Shown here piece by piece: positions 45,604 through 57,067 of a DNA stretch of 64,000 bases. The position numbers and the translations under genes are program-made. The stretch covers positions 62,001 through 126,000 of the forward strand of contig JAMAHW010000020.1 in assembly GCA_023627715.1 (NCBI GenBank), written 5' to 3'. Numbering within the stretch: the first letter of the stretch is position 1; each line of letters begins with the position of its first letter. Origin of the DNA: Periconia sp. R9002 (Eukaryota; Ascomycota; Dothideomycetes; Pleosporales; Periconiaceae). Below the pieces are notes generated by a model. It was not told the origin of the DNA and made no database searches. It worked only from the letters and a program-made list of their open reading frames with translations.

Positions 45604-47035
45604 TCACCTGCCGTTCTTGCCCTTGGCCTTGGCCTTGCGCTTCCTGCTTTCACCATTGAGGTTAGCAGCTGTCGCGGACTGCAGCGCAGCTTCGTCTTCG
45701 GGGAGATCAGAAGAGTCAATGAGCGGTTCTTCGACGGCGGATTTGTTTCCGAGGACGCGGCCGACGGACTGGTTGAAGAGGAACTTGGGAAGACGGAACA
45801 GCATGGTGTCGAAGATGGTGGGCATGGGCTCCTCGTCGGGCTGTTGATACTGTTAGCAGGGTCTCGCAGTGCAATGGGTCAGAGAAGAGAACTTACGTCG
45901 AGCAAGAATTCACCCTTGACACCCTCTTCGGTTGTCTCCTCCAGGAACACATTGCCAACGGAGTCGACGATCAGAACTTTGCCGTTCTGAGCGACGATGC
46001 GTCTCTTGGCGCCTTGCGGGCCAGAGGTGATTTCGGCCTCCACGGGGGTGCTGATGCCAGAGCTACGTGCCTTCTTGACCGCCTGGACCTTCTTGTCTTT
46101 CTTGTTCTCCTTCTCCATAGCGCGCTTCTGTTTGCGGTTCATAGTCTGCATCGGTTGCTGTTCATCTGACTCTTGCTCGTCTTGCTTGTCCCACTGCTGG
46201 GTGTTGGTCGCAGGAGTGGTGTCAAGGCCGGGGATGCCTGAAATGCCGCTGTCGTCTCCCCAGGCGGTCTTGCGAGCATGTCGGATGTAGCGCTCTACAA
46301 ATTCGCGCTGGCGCTTCCACGTCATGACCAGGTAGAAGTAGTGCATACCACCACCAAATACGACGAGCATGCCAAACATGACGGACCCGAGACCAGGGCG
46401 GAAGCGTGTGTAGTAGTAACCGGTACCCCTCCACTTGGGGAAGCCGTTCTTCAAGAAGTGATCGTATCGGTCTCGGTCGGGGCCCTGGAGCAACTTGGCG
46501 ATAACCGAGAGCCTTTGGTAGGCAGCGGTGGCCTCCTTGATGTAGGCATCGATCTCCTTCTTGGTTGCAGGCTTGGTCACTGTCTTGCCTTTCTGCTTGT
46601 TTTCCAAAACGCGCTTGGCCTCGAATGTCCTGCGGGCCTTGTCGGGGTGGAGTTCCTTTGACTTTTTGCGGTAGGCTTTATTGATGCCATCGTTCGTGGC
46701 CGAGGGCTTCACCCCGAGCAGGTCGTAGAAGGTAACATTAGGGCCGTTGTTCTTGATGACTTCATCGCGCAATCGAAAAATCTCGTGGTCTAAATTCCCA
46801 ATGGAAGATTAGCAATTGATCGAAATGGAGAATTGAGTATTGGCATGATAGATGGCGAAGTGGTGATGTAAGCTCAGAAGGGAGGGACAAGAAAAGAGAA
46901 ACGTCGCTCGTTCGTAGCTTCTCCAACAGGGGAGACGGGGGAGGGAGTGGGAACCGGCGCACCTTCTTTGGACCAGGCAGCAGCACATGCAGCAAACAGG
47001 TACACGACCAATGCGAGAAGCACCGGGGACCTCAT
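45604..47035 (-). CDS. ERJ5: ER membrane J-protein ERJ5
   Basis: Three exons, 47035-46963, 46789-45897 and 45840-45604, give 400 residues. A signal peptide (SPVLLALVVYLFAACAAAWS) leads to a J domain with intact HPD: FYDLLGVKPSATNDGINKAY, KKSKELHPDKARR. Then come KLLQGPDRDRYDHFLKNGFP, WRGTGYYYTRFRPGLGSVMF and a membrane segment (FGMLVVFGGGMHYFYLVM). The C-terminal part is basic and acidic in turn, ending KRKAKAKGKNGR. This matches fungal ERJ5, a type I ER membrane J-protein that helps keep protein folding in balance; its loss in yeast induces the unfolded protein response. The first intron is 173 nt. Confidence 0.93.
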
Positions 47036-47762
47036 TGCGGTGAAGGTGGAGGTGGAGGCGGGTATGCGGGAGATGTGTCTGTTGGTTAGTAGAGAGAACA
47101 CAGGTGGCCGCTTCACCGTTAGGTAGGTAGGCACATACTGCACTAGCTACATTCTCTAAGTTACTGCGACCGAAGAGATCGAGTACACCGCAACCCGACG
47201 TGGACCAATCAAGGCCACGTACATGGTGAACTTGCGGGGATCAGACGGTAGGAAGATGGGACTCGCAGCATTCTAAAAGGCAGCTATCTACTGAGCTGTG
47301 TTCCTCCTTCTATCTCCTCCTCCTCCTCCATGACCTTTGAGCATGCAACATTCGTGGCCTCCAAGCGCGGAATGCACAGGGTCCAACATGTGAACTCATT
47401 TTAACGCACCACACAAGCCCTGCTGAGCCTAGCCCCCTTCTATTTTAGTAAGGGGATCGCAGGGGCCACCTAACGCTTTCTTCCCATAACTTCCCTCTTA
47501 AACGAAACCAGCCCAGAAACATTCACCACCACCTCATTCGGTTACGTACACCATCCTCTCTGTCGCTGTTGGCGTCGCCTACACTCCAAGCCTCTCTTCC
47601 ATCCACGTCACTCTCAAGACGCGGCCTCAGCTATTCATCCGTCCCCGTCTACCGATCCCCTTCAAATAGCTTTGTTCTCCCACCCACTCAGTCGCAAAGG
47701 ACACATACATCTTCACCCAAACCCATTCGAACCTCTACTACCATCCATACCAACCGTTCACC
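47036..47762. promoter_or_regulatory. Divergent spacer ERJ5/PRA1
   Basis: A 727-bp gap between diverging starts. A run of CTCCTCCTCCTCCTCC lies near 47314-47329. Nothing else is assigned. Confidence 0.45.
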
Positions 47763-48293
47763 ATGTCGCGAATCAGCATTCCCATCGATGCCCTCACCTC
47801 GAGGATGAACCTCTCCGGCCGCTTTGAAGGCTTGGGTTCGCAATCCATCTCCTCGCGCTTTGCCAACTTGCGACCCATTGGCGAATTCTTCGACTTCAAG
47901 CGTGTCTCCAAGCCCGCCAACTTTGGTGAAGCACAGGGAAGAATCAACTACAACCTTGCCTACTTCTCTAGCAACTATGCTGCAGTCTTCACGATGCTCA
48001 GCATCTACAGCTTGATCACAAACTTGAGGCTTCTTTTCGTCATCTGCCTCGTTGTAGGTGGCTTGTGGGGTATCGGTAAACTCCAGGGCAATGATCTCCA
48101 GATCGGGAGCTGGCGCGCTACCTCATCCCAACTCTACACCACCCTGTTCATCATCGCTGTGCCCCTTACTTTCTTTTCCTCGCCCTTAACTACGTTTCTT
48201 TGGCTCATTGGAGCCTCTGGTGTCACCATCCTCGGCCACGCCACCATGATGGACAAACCAATCGAGTCAGCTTTTCAAGAGGAGGCGGTCTAG
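47763..48293 (+). CDS. YIP3: PRA1 family protein (prenylated Rab acceptor, Yip3-like)
   Basis: One exon, 176 residues. The core motif RPIGEFFDFKRVSKPANFGE and RINYNLAYFSSNYAAVFTML is diagnostic of PRA1 proteins. Two long hydrophobic hairpins follow (LRLLFVICLVVGGLWGIG and LFIIAVPLTFFSSPLTTFLW). The C-terminus MDKPIESAFQEEAV is typical of fungal members. The protein binds prenylated Rab GTPases at the ER/Golgi and acts in vesicle traffic. The stop codon lies only 26 bp before the next start codon on the same strand. Confidence 0.94.
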   Translation: MSRISIPIDALTSRMNLSGRFEGLGSQSISSRFANLRPIGEFFDFKRVSKPANFGEAQGRINYNLAYFSSNYAAVFTMLSIYSLITNLRLLFVICLVVGGLWGIGKLQGNDLQIGSWRATSSQLYTTLFIIAVPLTFFSSPLTTFLWLIGASGVTILGHATMMDKPIESAFQEEAV

Positions 48294-48319
48294 CCGGTCG
48301 GCCGCGAGCTCCTTACACT

Positions 48320-49846
48320 ATGCCCCCATGGGGAAGACCGCCAGGGGAACGAGGGGCAGGTAGTGTGGGGAAATATCTGGAGGAGGACGACGACGGAGAG
48401 GTGCATAAGTATCAAGAGATCGACAGTGATGATGAAAAGAATGGCGTTTTATTAGATTCGGGTTTTCATAGGGTTTCAAATGGGAAGCAGGATTTCAACC
48501 CCGATGAACTATATTTTAATGACATGGACATAAGAGCATGGGAACAGAGAACAGCTGACATGAACGGGTTGGCATACGGCGATGAATATCATCACCAAGA
48601 GGATGAAGGATACTATGACGATGGAGCCGAGATCTCCATGACTGTGAGCGAATATGAGGAGCTTCTTTTTCAAAGAGTATTGGACAAAGTTCGACTAGCA
48701 AGAGCAACTGGGGAGCCTGATGTACAACTTTCGGCCGAAGAGCTAGATGCCTATCAATCCAGGATGTGGCGTCCGAGGGGGCCTGCAGCACCCGCTCAAG
48801 CCGCTAGATCCAGACCTGGGACTGCTCATTCGACATCTGCATCTACATCTGGCCCCACAAGTACATCGCGATCTAAGAAGAAAGATAAGCGTTCGTCGTT
48901 GTTTAGTAGTAGCAAATCCAAAGACAAAGACAAGAAGTCGAACAACCGTTCGCGTGCTGCTTCGAACGCTACCTCTCATGCTCCGGACAATGTGAGCCAG
49001 CAATATCCGCCGGGATTCGGTGTTCCAGGACCGAATGGGCAGCAAATATTTACTCCCATCAACGCGTATCAAGGTCGAACGGCTAGGGATCCGCCCAGGC
49101 GACCTTCTGGCTCGCCGAGAAGTTCTCGATCCGCTTCGATAAGTAGCGACCTTCCCCCTCTGAAGGAGGGCCATGTGTCACAATCACGGGGCTTAGGGTT
49201 AGGCCTGGGTTTACGACTTCCACCAACTCCGACGCGCGCCATGTATGCCAGAGACATGCCAGGTGCCTTCCCTGGCTCGCCCACTACCACCAGTTACATA
49301 GCAGAGAGCCCCGTGACCCCCGGCAGACCTTCATCATCTTCTTCTCGGCAGTCAGCCTACGAAAAGGCCGAACGGCGCCAATCCACAAGCAGCCATCAAA
49401 ATCACGCCTCCCCCGTCCAACAGCAAGCCCCCAAACTCGTGCCCTTCCCGACGCTCGAGTACCAGCACTTCACCCCCGAGCCTTACCAATACCAAGTCGC
49501 AGGCCACTTAGCTACTTCCTCCGCCTCGTCTGTAGCCTCGCAACCGCAGTACACGCGCAGAGCCGCAACCAGTCCCACAGAGACGCTACACATGAACATA
49601 CCGCGCCGCGCTCCGGTTCCCGTCCAGCAGCAGCAACAGCAGCAACAACAACAACAACGTCCAGCGAACTCGCAACAGGATGTTGTGCAGCACAGCTACT
49701 CTGATTCCGTGGTTACGCAGAGGAATCCGAAAGTGGGAGGGAATGAAGAGGAAGCGGCGGCAGTGGAGGACGACGACGAGGTCAAGGCGACGCCTAAAAA
49801 GCAAAATGGGAAGAAGAAGGGCGGGAAAGGTCGGAGGAAGAATTAA
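48320..49846 (+). CDS. Disordered hypothetical protein with polyQ
   Basis: One frame of 508 residues from the ATG at 48320. The same frame is open upstream to 48200, overlapping the end of the PRA1 gene, but those codons look like chance. An acidic N-terminal part (KYLEEDDDGEVHKYQEIDSD) leads to a helical region, MTVSEYEELLFQRVLDKVRL, ARATGEPDVQLSAEELDAYQ. The rest is Ser/Pro/Lys-rich, with a polyQ tract near 49625-49656, and ends with basic KKQNGKKKGGKGRRKN. I do not recognise the family, though similar proteins appear common in Pleosporales. The 26-bp gap from the PRA1 gene suggests a shared transcript or a promoter inside PRA1. Confidence 0.75.
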   Translation: MPPWGRPPGERGAGSVGKYLEEDDDGEVHKYQEIDSDDEKNGVLLDSGFHRVSNGKQDFNPDELYFNDMDIRAWEQRTADMNGLAYGDEYHHQEDEGYYDDGAEISMTVSEYEELLFQRVLDKVRLARATGEPDVQLSAEELDAYQSRMWRPRGPAAPAQAARSRPGTAHSTSASTSGPTSTSRSKKKDKRSSLFSSSKSKDKDKKSNNRSRAASNATSHAPDNVSQQYPPGFGVPGPNGQQIFTPINAYQGRTARDPPRRPSGSPRSSRSASISSDLPPLKEGHVSQSRGLGLGLGLRLPPTPTRAMYARDMPGAFPGSPTTTSYIAESPVTPGRPSSSSSRQSAYEKAERRQSTSSHQNHASPVQQQAPKLVPFPTLEYQHFTPEPYQYQVAGHLATSSASSVASQPQYTRRAATSPTETLHMNIPRRAPVPVQQQQQQQQQQQRPANSQQDVVQHSYSDSVVTQRNPKVGGNEEEAAAVEDDDEVKATPKKQNGKKKGGKGRRKN

Positions 49847-50879
49847 GGCGGTGTTGTTCTTTGATTTTCAACTCGTTGTCCAGTGTCGACTATGTTCAGA
49901 TGGGAGGAAAGCGGGTTGGTTCTTTATAGCGTGATGGAGGAGACATGGGGGCAGGTAGTCGGGGTGAGGGGAAAGGAATCAGCATTACTTTGTTCTAGAT
50001 ACATTCTTATTATTACTAGGGGTTTTTCTTTTCTCCTCTCTAAACTCGGGAATTTGATGTTTTCTTTTCCCTTACTTTTACTTGCGATATTTCACATCCG
50101 CTTCAAAGTGCAGGTGCCTGTGATGACTTTGTTGCTGTCTTGTCTTTTTTGAGTTGTTGTTTTTTGGGGGTGTGCGTCGTAGCTCTTTGAATGTGTCTCC
50201 ATGTGCATACATAGTCCCAACAAGCCAACAACACGAAAACATGGACCAAGTCACACTTATGTACATTTCTTAGGTACATAGGTATCCCAATCTCTGAATC
50301 AACCAAACACGCATCTTCCTTTCAGTTCAGGTAAGTAATTTTATAACTTTTTTCATCTGTAAGTTTTTCCCTACATATTGATTAATCCATTTCCACCCAA
50401 CTCGGCTCCGTCTCCGTCTCCGTCTCCGTCGTAGATGGAATCATCTGTACATATATAGCCGGATGCTTTCATCCTCGGCCTTTCCCCCCATATCTCGCAA
50501 TCATGCATATACATCAATGGGTCCCGCCAAAAGAAAAGGAAAGAAAAGGAAAAAAGAAGAGAAGAGAAAGTGAAGGTAATCTAGATGCAAGTCTTGGGTC
50601 TCACAACAACTGGTGGTGGCACCACCAACCATTGCTGTTGCTGTTGCTGTCTTGATGAAAAATATGATGTGCTATACATGCATGCGAATCTCTAAATGCT
50701 AGATAGTGTCTAAATGTGTGACAATCGAACCAGATGCAATGATAAAACGAAGTGATGGTCAAAAAATATAACGGAAATCTCGCAAAAACAAATGCAATCA
50801 ATCGCCAAACACAAAATTTTCGCACAAAGTCTCATAAAAAATCAAAGAGGATGAATAGAAGATAGGAGAAAGAAAGAAC
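49847..50879. other. 1-kb convergent spacer
   Basis: Between converging genes. It contains GTCTCCGTCTCCGTCTCCGTC near 50410-50430 and CTGTTGCTGTTGCTGT near 50634-50650. Low complexity, with no coding signal. Confidence 0.4.
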
Positions 50880-52055
50880 TCATCCGTTCGTTGCAGGGCA
50901 GTGGATGTGCGACCAGAGATGGGCCTGCGCAAACATCTCCTGCATAGCGTAGTAGTGGAGGATGATCCCGCCCAGGACAGCGACATGCCAGATGTTGTGC
51001 GAGGCGCCCAGGTAGTCAAAGCGGCCCGGCAACCAGCGTTCCGGGACTCTGCTCGCGTAGATGATAGCGCCAAAGAAGTACACAAGCATGCTCTTGACAG
51101 GTGGGGCATAAAAGGCGGCCGTGTACTCAAGACCATGGGTGGCGACAAGTTGGCCAAAGGGGATGAAGCCGGTTAGAGCCATGGTGACGTAGAAGACGAC
51201 GCGCAGCCAGGAGAGGTCGTTGCGGTTGAAGGTGGAGTTCCAGGGGAGGTAGACGCCGCCAACGCTGAGGATCGCAGTGAGGGACATGTAGGCCATGCGG
51301 GAAGTAGGTTCACAGTAAAAGGCAGTGTATTCAAGTGTCATGATAGAAGCGCCGACGAGAAGGGAGATGCCTGTGTAGTCGACGCAGGCGTAGCGCTCGA
51401 GGAGCCCCTGGTGCGAAATGCCGTTCATGGTATGCATGACGCATGAACAGAGAAGGCACTTGCAGGCAGCAAAGAAGAAGAGGGCGGCGATGAATACATC
51501 TGCTTTTGTGCTCACGTGGAAGTTGACGTGCGTGGGGTAGAGGTAGAATGCGACGCCGAGGATTAGGATGAAGCCGATGAGGTGCGACCAGATATTGGTA
51601 GATTCGTTGTGGATGCCCATGATGGATTTGATGCACGCCCAGTGGCCTTCGCAGAAACGGTAGCCGCTGACTATGTAGGGGTTCATTTGCCATGGTTCGG
51701 GTAGATCTTTGAAATGTATTAAACCGTGTTCTTGGGCGCGTGCCAGGGCTCGTTCCACAGCGGAATCGATTCTCAGACCCATGGACTGTTTTGCGCGGTG
51801 CGCTTTGTCGAGACCAGCATCCACCACGCCCTTTGCACGTTCGTACTCATGATTGACTGTCTCGAGGCCTGCGTCTCTTATAGCATATGCTCTTGATTCC
51901 AGATCGGTGACCCAGGCTTCCATGAGTGATATTCCTTCGACGACCTTTTCTGCTAGTGTTTCTTTGGTCTCGAGCGCATTTTGATATCGGCCTTCTAGCG
52001 TTTCCACAAATACGGATGCTTGTCGTCGGCCTACTTCGATTGCGTCGTCGGACAT
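50880..52055 (-). CDS. PAQR/hemolysin III-type seven-span membrane protein (IZH3-like)
   Basis: One exon, 391 residues. An N-terminal helical extension of about 115 residues contains repeated amphipathic stretches (AYAIRDAGLETVNHEYERAK). Then FKDLPEPWQMNPYIVSGYR and the PAQR signature IHNESTNIWSHLIGFILILG. Seven hydrophobic helices follow. CVMHTMNGISHQGLLERYAC and the final GASHNIWHVAVLGGIILHYY carry the zinc-binding His residues of the family. Fungal members with a long N-terminus are IZH3-like and act in membrane, sterol and metal balance. The enzymatic activity proposed for PAQR proteins is not shown here. Confidence 0.92.
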   Translation of the reverse strand: MSDDAIEVGRRQASVFVETLEGRYQNALETKETLAEKVVEGISLMEAWVTDLESRAYAIRDAGLETVNHEYERAKGVVDAGLDKAHRAKQSMGLRIDSAVERALARAQEHGLIHFKDLPEPWQMNPYIVSGYRFCEGHWACIKSIMGIHNESTNIWSHLIGFILILGVAFYLYPTHVNFHVSTKADVFIAALFFFAACKCLLCSCVMHTMNGISHQGLLERYACVDYTGISLLVGASIMTLEYTAFYCEPTSRMAYMSLTAILSVGGVYLPWNSTFNRNDLSWLRVVFYVTMALTGFIPFGQLVATHGLEYTAAFYAPPVKSMLVYFFGAIIYASRVPERWLPGRFDYLGASHNIWHVAVLGGIILHYYAMQEMFAQAHLWSHIHCPATNG

Positions 52056-53932
52056 TTTGGAGCACGATTCGCGGACGGCTACAAGGGTGGAGTATGCGTA
52101 CTCAACACCAGTATCGAGGCGCAGATGGCCATAGGAAGAATCAATGGCATCTAGCCGGCAATTGAGGTCTGCAAGAAAGCTTCCAAGCTTTTGATTGAAT
52201 CAGCACAAGAAGGTCGCATTGGGAATGGTGGTGGCATTCGGGATCGTACCAGGACATGGAAATTCTCCGAATCCAGACATGGCTTTTGATGTTGAGAATC
52301 CAAGGACGGTCGACGGCGCTCGTTGTTGGCAAAGGGGAAAGTGCCGTAACTTCTTTTGTAGGAAGGACGTTGAGCAAGCGAGGATGGGCCGTCTTCGGTT
52401 GCCATGACGGCGGTGGAGTGGGCTGTGGCCTCGCAAGGCTCGGAGGAAGACATGAGGGGCTTCTTGTATGCGTGACTGAGAAAATGAATGGCTAGACGGG
52501 GTGTCAGGTGGAGGGGTATGTGTGAGGTATTGGGTTTGCGAATTAGAGGGAGCAATGCTGGGCGTGAGGGCCGAAAGCGGAACGATTGGCCGACGATATG
52601 CAGGGAACAACGAAGGTAGAGTCGAAACGGATGGGGGAGGTCAGTCGGCCAAGGAGAAGCAGAGACAACGAGAGGTGACTGGATGACGCACGTGGAGGCG
52701 AAAGGAGAGTATTAGGTACATGTAACATGTGGGAGAGGTGAAGGGCTTCGCATAATGGTGGGTTGGCTTGTCGGTCCAAATGAGATATTTTCTTGCCGCA
52801 TTCACCTCTCCACCAATCATGGCGGTGCCCACAGTGGAAATGCGGCAGCATCTGGATGGTCCCTGCATCTCATGTGAATTGCTTCCATCTCTACATGTGG
52901 AATTGCTTCAACCTTGGGCCAAAATAATGTACTCATGGAGCAGCATCTAGACCTCAGTGCCTTATCTATGTATACAGGTAAAGCATCTACATGAGTGCGC
53001 CATTCCTGCCTGTACACGTATATAGGTGGCCATCTCTTCTCCACGGAACGAGCAACAAAGAGATCGTCTTTAAACCCGCATGTGACGGCAATTTCTTTCT
53101 TGGCGAAGCACGAGATAAGCCGCGGCCATGTCAGTTTCCAGTTTCGTCCACCCACATCCCGGCAATGTGATTCCGTTGACCGTACCTGCACAAGACGAGT
53201 GAAGCATCCACTGTCACCATGACTGTACCCACGTATGTACCTATCTACTTACACATATATCAACCCTATGTGCCCCGTCATATATGTTTTGCCTCGTCCT
53301 TGCTTCCACGCCGTGTTGATGCATAGCTTATCATTATCCAACTCTTCATATGCTCTTGACGGCTCTCGCCTACAACACGATAAGGCTGCACCCGGTCAGA
53401 AACACCCTTCACATGCTCACCGGATCTCACGTTAAGACGTTAAGAGAAACAACATCGCTCTAGCAATGAATACTCCCAACGCTTCACCACCACCTCTCAG
53501 CTCTCAGCCCTAGCCTCACCGTACGGCCGAGCCGAGCCACAATCGCCCCGGATTGGCATTGGTAATCCATGTCCTGCTCCCCTCAACTTGGGATGCTGGC
53601 CTTCATTCCAGGCGTCATTCCGTCCACCTGACCATAACCAACAAGATTTTGATGTCGTGTTCAACATGTACTCCCTCACATCGTATAGAGACAGGTCGGC
53701 AGGTTGCCTCCTCGGCTAGCAGACCAATCATCATTTATGAAGTTTCAAATGTCCCGAATCAACCCATGCGGTGTGATGTTCCCCAAACTCAACGTCTAAA
53801 GACAGCAACTGCCAAACCGCCAGTTTCACCTCAACACTCCCTCCACCAAACTAGCACTCCTCTACATTTGAAACATAGATTCGATTTAGATTCAGAGGAA
53901 AACCTACACTCTCGCTCTGAAGGCCCCGAATA
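52056..53932. other. 1.9-kb divergent spacer
   Basis: Between the PAQR gene and the DUF8035-like gene, both pointing away. Frames near 52141-52555 (minus) have no domain and look like chance. The left part may be a long leader of the PAQR gene. Confidence 0.4.
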
Positions 53933-56297
53933 ATGGCCGTATTCGCGGCAATACTGCCTCTCGTTTCTCGAAGTTCTTCCCTCACTCATAGTCTATATAA
54001 ACTCGCTACCAAAGCAAAAGCTGCAACCCACGCTTTGGAGACAGCAAGATCAATCAACAGTCTAGCTCTTATTATCAAGCAAGTCGGCAGTTTTGTTAAA
54101 GAAGACGACCGAATCCCATCTGCGGAGGTACGTTAGGTTCTCACATCGTAGGCGCCATACCAGGCAAACTAACCATGCTGACAGGCCCTGGAAACACTGG
54201 AAGATGTGCTTGATCAGTGTGCTGCCGTGCTGGACGAGATAGAAGGTCTTTTTCCCGATTTAACAGATATTCGAGAGCATAGAAGAGTACATGTTGAGCC
54301 TCATGCAGGATTGCTACTGGACGCTCCCGCCGTGGCCAGGCTGCAGTATCTCTTGAGTCACCTCGCCTCTCTTAGAACAACATTAGCAGTCATGCTTCAA
54401 ACACTGAATACGGCCCAGACTTCCATGTGGGCACGGTAGGTGTTTTGAAAAGAACAAAAAAATAAGAAGATACAAAATCTGATTTATATCTGCAGAGTTC
54501 GACCAACGATATCGCCAGCTCAATGTGCTGCTGCTGTGGCAAATGAAAAACAACAGTACGTTAATTCATGATCGCTTGGTTGCGGAAGGAATATGACTGA
54601 TCACTCGCTCTTGAAATAGACTCGAAGCACTCATCATCGATCAGCAACTGTCCATATTGCATTCATCAAAACTCTACGAAGTCACGAGACAAGACGCAAA
54701 GTTACTTATGGAACGAGATAGCTCACAAAGCCTCGTACCTGTAGAGCTCGGTCCTTTACAGCCATCAAGCTTGTTCAAATACCAAGACAAATTCCTCGCG
54801 ACTCTTAATATTCATGATTCTAGCGAGGAGCAATGGTTACCTGCTGTTTGCGGTGTATCCAAGTCGCAGGTAGAGCGCCTCTTGGATCGATGGAGTCGTT
54901 TACGCCAGTTCGAGGACAAAATCCAAAATGAGGAACAGAAAGCGCGAGCAGAGAAGAGGGAAAATCAGCAGCCTTCTGTTGAATCAGATAGCGAAGATGA
55001 TCATAAATCCTTTTCGGCCCAAAAATCCGAGCGCCCAGGGGATCTCCAACCACTTTTTACGGAAACGCAAACACTTCCGATTCCCATCAGAGTTGAACGC
55101 AGGCCTGCTTCATCCCTATCACCTACATCTTCGTTTGTGGGCTCTGTAGGTTCGACGGGTAACTATCTCCCCATCCCGATAAGTCCTGGGACTACGCCTG
55201 CCTCGCCACGCTCTTCTATCGGCACGCTTCCAGTAGACGCAGCAGCAGCTATCGACGCAAAGGACAATGATGACGATATCGATCTCGGTATTCCATGGAC
55301 ACTATGTACCAAACGCTATTACTGGAAGTACATTGATAACAAACTCCAAGACTCCAACACCGACGGAAGACCGTCCGAGACCCTACTCGACCGAAACAGC
55401 TGGGTGGAAATCTTAGCATCCTGGGTGTGCAAAGAGGCAATCGAGGAAGCCGGATACAAATATCACCACATGAAGAAAGAAGTTCGACGTGGCCAATTCG
55501 AAACATGCTTTTGCATTGAGCGCGCTCTCACCTTCAAGCAAATCGAGCGCCTGGTCGAAAGAACAGTAGAAATGTACAGAAAAAGAGCTAATCCATCGCC
55601 TCCTCCCATCCCACCTCCCACAACCGACCAACGACGCTCGTCTTTTGACCGTCGTCCCCGGCCTGGTGTTTCTCAGCAGCTATCCTACGACCGCAATAGA
55701 ACGCCTGTACCAAACATGCCCCCTCCACACCCTCCACTCGATCGTTCGGCATCCATGCCAAATGCTATCCCGCGCTTTACCGATACCCCACGAGCATCCG
55801 TCCTCAATCCTTCCTCCTCCTCCAATCCCCCCAATCCCATCAATCCACCCTACCAAAAGTACCCCCTGCCACCACCACCGCCACCAATCCACACCTCCCC
55901 GCACACCCTCTACCCTCCTCCCCTGTATCCACAAACCACCCTTCAACCCTTGTCACCCCAGCAGCCACCTTACCGCCAATACAACCTCCCTTCTCCCTCC
56001 CCTACCCAGGATCCTACCCGCTACAAGGATTCCCCACGCCGCTTCCACCACGACACCGACTCCATGTCCTCGGAATCAGACAGCACAGCCGTGACGACAG
56101 GTCGGTTGAGACCGCAGCAGCAGCAGCGGTATGCGCATAGGAGTCGGAGTCGCAGGACGGAGGATGGAGGAGGGGATGGTAGGCGTCGTGAGCGGGAGCG
56201 GGAGAGGGGGAAGAAGGATGGTAGCCATGCTGCTACGAAGGCTATGATTGGCGCGGCGGGCATGACGGCGCTTTTGGATTTGTTTGTTGGGATTTAG
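53933..56297 (+). CDS. DUF8035-like protein with glycine-zipper C-terminus
   Basis: Four exons: 53933-54127, 54185-54435, 54496-54555 and 54620-56297, for 727 residues. All introns are short (57-64 nt) and phase-consistent. Residues 1-250 are helical (SINSLALIIKQVGSFVKEDD, LETLEDVLDQCAAVLDEIEG), resembling the N-terminal helical domains of fungal STAND-type regulators. A disordered acidic/Ser-rich region follows. Then a domain opens IPWTLCTKRYYWKYIDNKL and continues VCKEAIEEAGYKYHHMKKE and ALTFKQIERLVERTVEMYR, close to DUF8035 as I recall it. A Pro/Tyr-rich linker and an Arg-rich stretch lead to the end, ATKAMIGAAGMTALLDLFVG, a short hydrophobic glycine-zipper-like segment. Function unknown. 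Confidence 0.8.
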
Positions 56298-57067
56298 TGG
56301 GGGGTTTTGTGGTGGTGAGGAATGTTTTGAGGTTTGTGCGAACGTGCTGGAGGGGTATATGTTTGTTTGTTTGTTACGATTAATGATAATATGCAACAGT
56401 GTATAATCTAGACGAGAAGCATATAAAACTTTTATTCATAAATTTTCTTCGTGTCGCACCAAATGGTTAGGCTATGATCACGTGCGGGTGAGAGTGTCGG
56501 AGTGATATTACAGAGGGGTGACACGCCGGGAGGTCATATATCGGGTAGCTAGTGTACTAGGCGTTATTCATAAATTAGATACAACTAAACTAGGTATACT
56601 ACGTAGGTGGTAGAGCTTCTAATTCGTAGAACCTATTAGTCTTCCCGATATGTGACTTCCCGGCGTGTCACCCCTCTGTATCAGTAAACCCACCAACCCC
56701 ATCTCCGTTTCTTGACATTATAAAATCCATATTTTGTTTGTTTTCTTCTGGAATTTCTCGACGATTACCAGAAACTATGGCCTGGACGTCTCCACGTAAC
56801 TGGAAAAAACTACCCCTATGATTTTTGCCATATCCATGCACCAATTTGCGTCTATATTGCGGAATTCTTTTTATTTTTCGCCGGAACTCTTTCTTTTCCA
56901 TTTTTGTTTCCTCACAAATGATCCGGCTAGTTCAGCCAAAATGAGAACCCTTCCGTCTCTACGAAAAAATCCATGAGTTTTTTTGTCATGCCAATAAAAA
57001 AACGCCATCGCTATGCAATAAAATTGTCCCGCCTCCGCGACATTCCCAAAACCACCCCATGTATCAC
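56298..57067. other. Convergent spacer with MITE copy 2
   Basis: 770 bp between converging genes. The MITE occupies 56511-56678. The rest is A+T-rich and noncoding; the minus frame at 56668-56901 begins inside the MITE end. Confidence 0.5.
56511..56678. mobile_element. MITE copy 2, non-autonomous DNA element
   Basis: A 168-bp element with both ends intact: CAGAGGGGTGACACGCCGGG at the left and the exact inverse CCCGGCGTGTCACCCCTCTG at the right. TA lies directly outside each end (56509-56510 and 56679-56680), a TA target duplication typical of Tc1/mariner-type elements. The inverted repeats span about 37 bp. It is about 93% identical to the reverse complement of the copy at 18366-18530 (about 11 substitutions and one 3-bp gap). 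It has no coding capacity. Confidence 0.92.

Noticed and set aside
48200..48319. Upstream extension of the disordered-protein frame into the PRA1 gene
   Set aside because: The added codons overlap conserved PRA1 coding sequence in another frame. ATG 48320 is a simpler start.
52141..52610. Overlapping minus-strand frames upstream of the PAQR gene
   Set aside because: Several frames are open together without domain content. They more likely represent leader sequence or chance.
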